Part shown: piece by piece, positions 60,980 to 64,000 of the stretch
How positions within the stretch are numbered: the first letter of the stretch is position 1
How the letters are laid out: each line of letters begins with the position of its first letter
From: Arthrobacter pascens
GTDB lineage: Bacteria > Actinomycetota > Actinomycetes > Actinomycetales > Micrococcaceae
Assembly: GCF_030815585.1 (NCBI RefSeq)
Contig: NZ_JAUSWY010000001.1
Coordinates: forward strand, 3,844,001 to 3,908,000
Length of the DNA stretch: 64,000 bases
Direction of reading: 5' to 3'
The notes under the pieces: model-generated
Databases searched by the model: none
What the model was told of the DNA's origin: nothing
Seen by the model: the letters and a program-made list of their open reading frames with translations, nothing else
Position numbers and translations under genes: made by a program

Positions 60980-61786
60980 GTGAAGATTGCTACCTGGAAT
61001 GTGAACTCGCTCCGTGCCCGCGCCGACCGCGTGGAGGCGTGGCTGCGGCGCAGTGACTGCGACGTCCTGGCCATCCAGGAAACCAAATGTAAGGACGACA
61101 ACTTTCCCTGGGAACTCTTCGAACGCATGGGCTATGAGGTTGCCCATTACGGCGTGGACCAGTGGAACGGCGTCGCCATTGCCTCCCGGGTAGGCCTGGA
61201 GGATGTCGAGCGCACCTTCCTGGACCAGCCCGCGTTTGGAAAGGCCGGCAAGGACCCCGTCCAGGAAGCCCGCGCCATGGCTGCCACGTGCGGCGGCGTC
61301 CGGGTCTGGAGCCTCTACATTCCCAATGGCCGATCCCTGGATGATGAGCACATGCCCTACAAGCTCAAGTGGCTGGAAAGCCTGAAGACCCACGCACAGG
61401 GGTTGGTAACCGAAAACCCGGAGGCCCAGATCGCGCTCATGGGCGACTGGAACATTGCGCCCCTGGACGAGGATGTCTGGGACATCAACCTTTTCCTTAC
61501 CCAGGGTTACACGCACGTGAGCGAGCCGGAGCGCGCCGCCTTCCGGGCCATTGAGGCGGCGGGCTTCACGGACGTGGTGCGTCCCCACACCCCCGGCCCG
61601 GGCGTCTACACGTACTGGGACTACACCCAGCTCCGATTCCCGAAGAAGGAGGGCATGCGGATCGACTTCGTGCTGGCCTCTCCTGCGTTGGCCTCCCGCG
61701 TGACCGGCGCCTCGATCGACCGCGAGGAACGCAAGGGCAAAGGCGCCTCCGACCATGCCCCCGTTGTGGTGGAACTGGCCGATTGA
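60980..61786 (+). CDS. xthA: Exodeoxyribonuclease III
   Basis: A 268-residue AP endonuclease/3'-exonuclease of the ExoIII family for base-excision repair. VKIATWNVNSLRARADRVEAWL is the start, with Asn in the metal site, then the catalytic Glu in IQETKCKDDNFP, GDWNIAP with Asp and Asn, and the final SDHAPVVVEL with Asp and His. The start is GTG at 60980, after AAGGTAAG; the frame is open upstream to 60827 without family match. It is divergent from mmsA and followed by an unknown protein gene 34 bases later. Confidence 0.93.
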   Translation: MKIATWNVNSLRARADRVEAWLRRSDCDVLAIQETKCKDDNFPWELFERMGYEVAHYGVDQWNGVAIASRVGLEDVERTFLDQPAFGKAGKDPVQEARAMAATCGGVRVWSLYIPNGRSLDDEHMPYKLKWLESLKTHAQGLVTENPEAQIALMGDWNIAPLDEDVWDINLFLTQGYTHVSEPERAAFRAIEAAGFTDVVRPHTPGPGVYTYWDYTQLRFPKKEGMRIDFVLASPALASRVTGASIDREERKGKGASDHAPVVVELAD

Positions 61787-61820
61787 TGAAAGCGTCCCGG
61801 GCCACTGAAAGGAGGCCGCA

Positions 61821-62759
61821 ATGACTGGAAACCTCTACCGGGGCCAGGCCGGCCTGCCGTTCTCCTCAACGCTCCGGGTCTACGAACCGCTGGACGCCTT
61901 CCCGGAGGACCAGCGCGAAGCCATCCAGGCCGCCGGCGCACGCACCGCCTCCCGCGCAGCCGTGGAAAACGCCGAGCTGCTGGCGTCCCTCGGCCGGATC
62001 ACCAGACCCGGAGGGGACCCCTTTCCCACCGGGCGCACGGATCTGGTCCGGGTAACCACCGCACCCCATGCCCCACCAGACGGTGCCCCAGCAGCGGAAG
62101 CGCCCGACGGCGGCGCTGGCTCTCGTTCTGGATCTGAGGCGGGCGCTGGTTCAGGCTTAGAGCCCGTCCTGCTGTACTGCCCCAGCCAGCTGGTGCTGCG
62201 CGCCGGACTGGCGGCCAATGCGCTGATGGAAGGGATCCACGGCCCGCTTGCCGAAATGCTGATTCCGGAGGAACAAAGGGACAAGCACCAGGAGCGGATC
62301 GACTTGGTCAAGGCCCGGGATGGTGCCATCCGGGTGCACACCCGCGCCTCCACCTGGGGAATCCCTTTCAGCTGGTTCTCCCTGTTTATGGAGAACGACC
62401 GCAAGGATGTGGTGGAATCCGGCGGCCGGATCCTCACCGTCAGGGTGTGGGCGTCCATCACCGAGGCCATGGAGCGCGCCCGCTACGCTGTAGCGAACCT
62501 GGCCCTGGCGGCACCGGACCTGGACATGCTGGACGATCTCGCCCAGCTGACCGAGTGGCTGGAGCAGTTCCACGTCGCTTCCATGGTGGAACTCGATTAC
62601 GGGGCGGTAGCGGACAAGGTGTACCCGGACGAGTCACCGATGGACATCAGGCTGGGCATCGAGTGCCTGGCGGAAGGCGACATGACCGGAGCCGCGGCAG
62701 CCTATCGCCGGCTGGCGTCCCGCTGGATCCCCATCCGGCAACTGGCCCGCGCTTCCTAA
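61821..62759 (+). CDS. Hypothetical protein, unknown family
   Basis: A 312-residue soluble protein that I cannot assign. Visible parts: an N-terminal region (1-85) starting MTGNLYRGQAGLPFSSTLRVYEPLDAFPEDQREAI, a Gly/Ser/Ala-rich linker at about 90-112, then a folded-looking part from 113 with IRVHTRASTWGIPFSWFSLFMENDRK, RARYAVANLALAAPDLDMLDDLAQLTEWLEQFHVASMVELDYGAVADKVYPDESPMDI. There is no signal peptide or membrane segment. AAAGGAGG lies seven bases before the ATG, so it is expressed, probably with xthA. Homologs would be expected in other actinobacteria. Confidence 0.7.
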   Translation: MTGNLYRGQAGLPFSSTLRVYEPLDAFPEDQREAIQAAGARTASRAAVENAELLASLGRITRPGGDPFPTGRTDLVRVTTAPHAPPDGAPAAEAPDGGAGSRSGSEAGAGSGLEPVLLYCPSQLVLRAGLAANALMEGIHGPLAEMLIPEEQRDKHQERIDLVKARDGAIRVHTRASTWGIPFSWFSLFMENDRKDVVESGGRILTVRVWASITEAMERARYAVANLALAAPDLDMLDDLAQLTEWLEQFHVASMVELDYGAVADKVYPDESPMDIRLGIECLAEGDMTGAAAAYRRLASRWIPIRQLARAS

Positions 62760-62783
62760 CCTCCGCTTTCTAAAAGGTGCCTG

Positions 62784-63836
62784 CTAGGCGGGCGGCGCCG
62801 CCGTCGTGCGTCTGACGATGAGCTCGTGGGGTGCGACGGCGGACCGCACCGCTCCGGCAGCACCGTTCAGTTCGTCAAGAAGCATCTTGGTGGCCAGCTC
62901 GGCCTGTTCGTCAGGCCGCTGGCCCACGGTGGTCAGACCCATGGCGTCAGCGAAGTCGTGGTTGTCGATGCCCACGACGGAAAGTTCCTCCGGCACGCGC
63001 ACGCCAATCCGGGTGGCTTCGAAGATGACCCCCATGGCCATTTCGTCACTGGCACAGAAGATGGCTGTGGGTTTAGGGCCGGGATTGGCCCAGAGCCGCC
63101 GGAAGGCCTCCTGGCCGCTCTGGACCGTGAAATCGCCCCACTCATCCCATTCGGGCCTGGTAGGCAGGCCAGCTGCGGTCATCACATCCTTGAATGCCAG
63201 GATCCGCACGCGGGGAACGTCGAAGTTAAGGTCGGTTTCGTCGTCGCCATGCAGGAGAGCGATGTCGCGGTGCCCCAGATCAATCAGGTGCCGCACAGCT
63301 GTTGACGCGGCGGCGTAGTCGTCGATGCCGATGTAGGCACATTCCTCGACGTGGCCGCCCACCACCACCAACGGGATGTCGATCTTCTGGAGGTGTTCAA
63401 GCTCATCGTGCGTGAGAGCCATACAAAGAACCAGCAGCGCATCGATCTGCTTGTAGACCATGGTCTTGCTGAAAAGCCGTTCGCGGTTGCTGCCGTGCCC
63501 GCCCAGATTGAACAGCGAGAGGTTGTAGTGGCGTGCGTGCAGTTCCCTGTCCGCACCCTCGATGGCCTTGGAAAAGAACCAGCGGCTCACGAAGGGGGCC
63601 AGCACTCCGATGGTTTTGGTGCGTCCCGTGGCCAGTCCGGAAGCGGATGAAGAAGCCACGTAGCCCAAAGCGCCGGCCACCTCAAGAATTTTCTCCCGGG
63701 TGGCCGGCGAAACCCTGGGCAGTCCCCGCACGGCCCTGGACACGGTGGCGGTGGATACCCCCGCAGCTGCAGCTACGTCCTCTATGCTGACGCCGCTGTG
63801 GCCGCCCCGCTGTGCCCTGTCCGATGTCCGTGCCAC
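62784..63836 (-). CDS. LacI-family transcriptional regulator
   Basis: A 350-residue regulator. Helix-turn-helix at residues 16-62 (VSIEDVAAAAGVSTATVSRAVRGLPRVSPATREKILEVAGALGYVAS), followed by the sugar-binding domain (TIGVLAPFVSRWFFSKAIEGADREL, AYIGIDDYAAASTAVRHLIDLGHRDIALLHG). The GTG at 63836 has AAAGGGG six bases upstream; earlier in-frame starts are not supported. It lies 124 bases from the end of a sugar ABC permease gene on the same strand and probably controls that transport operon. Confidence 0.9.
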   Translation of the reverse strand: MARTSDRAQRGGHSGVSIEDVAAAAGVSTATVSRAVRGLPRVSPATREKILEVAGALGYVASSSASGLATGRTKTIGVLAPFVSRWFFSKAIEGADRELHARHYNLSLFNLGGHGSNRERLFSKTMVYKQIDALLVLCMALTHDELEHLQKIDIPLVVVGGHVEECAYIGIDDYAAASTAVRHLIDLGHRDIALLHGDDETDLNFDVPRVRILAFKDVMTAAGLPTRPEWDEWGDFTVQSGQEAFRRLWANPGPKPTAIFCASDEMAMGVIFEATRIGVRVPEELSVVGIDNHDFADAMGLTTVGQRPDEQAELATKMLLDELNGAAGAVRSAVAPHELIVRRTTAAPPA

Positions 63837-63960
63837 GGTGTCCCCTTTGTCGACTCCATGCAGGCGTCCGCTATGCCCTGCGATACCCCCAGGCCATAGT
63901 ATTTTGCGCGTCCTCCTGCTTCGCAGTGTTACCTCTGTGCCGGCTATCGGCAGTTGAGGA

Positions 63961-64000
63961 TCAGCCCTTGAGTCCGCCCGAAAGAAGGCCCCTGACAAAG
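63961..64000 (-). CDS. Sugar ABC transporter permease, C-terminal end (partial)
   Basis: The last 12 codons of a minus-strand gene that continues past the right edge: FVRGLLSGGLKG followed by TGA. This is the common C-terminus of MalG-type carbohydrate ABC permeases (QRYFVRGLLxGAVKG). Only the final segment is visible, so the sugar is unknown; the LacI gene follows immediately. Confidence 0.75.
   Translation of the reverse strand, partial: FVRGLLSGGLKG

Overview
The window is about 64 kb of high-GC actinobacterial chromosome. Gene content and style (class II Fba, DUF3151, GPH-type symporter, many LacI regulators, frequent GTG starts and ATGA overlaps) suggest Micrococcaceae, most likely Arthrobacter or Pseudarthrobacter. 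That placement is inference, since no rRNA gene is present. I see no tRNA, rRNA, CRISPR array, insertion sequence or phage gene. The window is cut inside purL on the left and inside a sugar ABC permease on the right.

Layout. 1-17 kb is mostly housekeeping: the purL end, a secreted SGNH hydrolase, small conserved proteins, an ECF sigma/anti-sigma pair, a DUF1508 protein, purA, a MetE-like methyltransferase, DUF3151-fba, a TrmH methyltransferase, a HAD phosphatase, a Tat-type alpha/beta hydrolase, STAS and GAF-ANTAR regulators, and pyrE. An FAD monooxygenase follows.

18.4-38.7 kb is a sugar-acid/glycoside island. It holds uxaC, a fructuronate reductase, a GPH symporter, a ManD-type mannonate dehydratase, and a 787-residue fusion of a gluconokinase domain with a GH3 glycosidase. 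It also holds an Opp/Dpp-type ABC importer with a permease-ATPase fusion, two pairs of Gfo/Idh/MocA dehydrogenase plus xylose-isomerase-like epimerase, and two LacI regulators. Five matching LacI-type operators lie in its promoter regions, several over the -35 box, so the island looks like one regulon.

38.8-47.3 kb carries nadE, a quinone oxidoreductase, an IclR-controlled ketone-body/short-chain acid operon (CoA transferase A, AtoE, CoA transferase B, thiolase), a zinc alcohol dehydrogenase and a cold-shock protein.

47.4-50.4 kb looks like a gamma-butyrolactone signalling locus: an AfsA-type synthase, an ArpA/ScbR-type receptor, an SDR/epimerase-like protein, and two ARE-like operators in front of afsA. 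A second DUF1508 gene lies divergently across the operators.

50.4-64 kb holds a divergent acyl-CoA dehydrogenase / acyl-CoA synthetase-MarR unit around a perfect palindrome, a DedA protein, an XRE-cupin regulator beside a thioredoxin-reductase-like flavoprotein, a valine-catabolism operon (mmsA, 3-hydroxyisobutyryl-CoA hydrolase, mmsB, enoyl-CoA hydratase), exonuclease III, an unknown protein, and a LacI regulator next to a sugar ABC permease.

The strongest candidates for unusual biology are the kinase-GH3 fusion in its uronate context, the paired dehydrogenase/epimerase modules around the ABC importer, and the complete-looking butyrolactone locus in a non-streptomycete.
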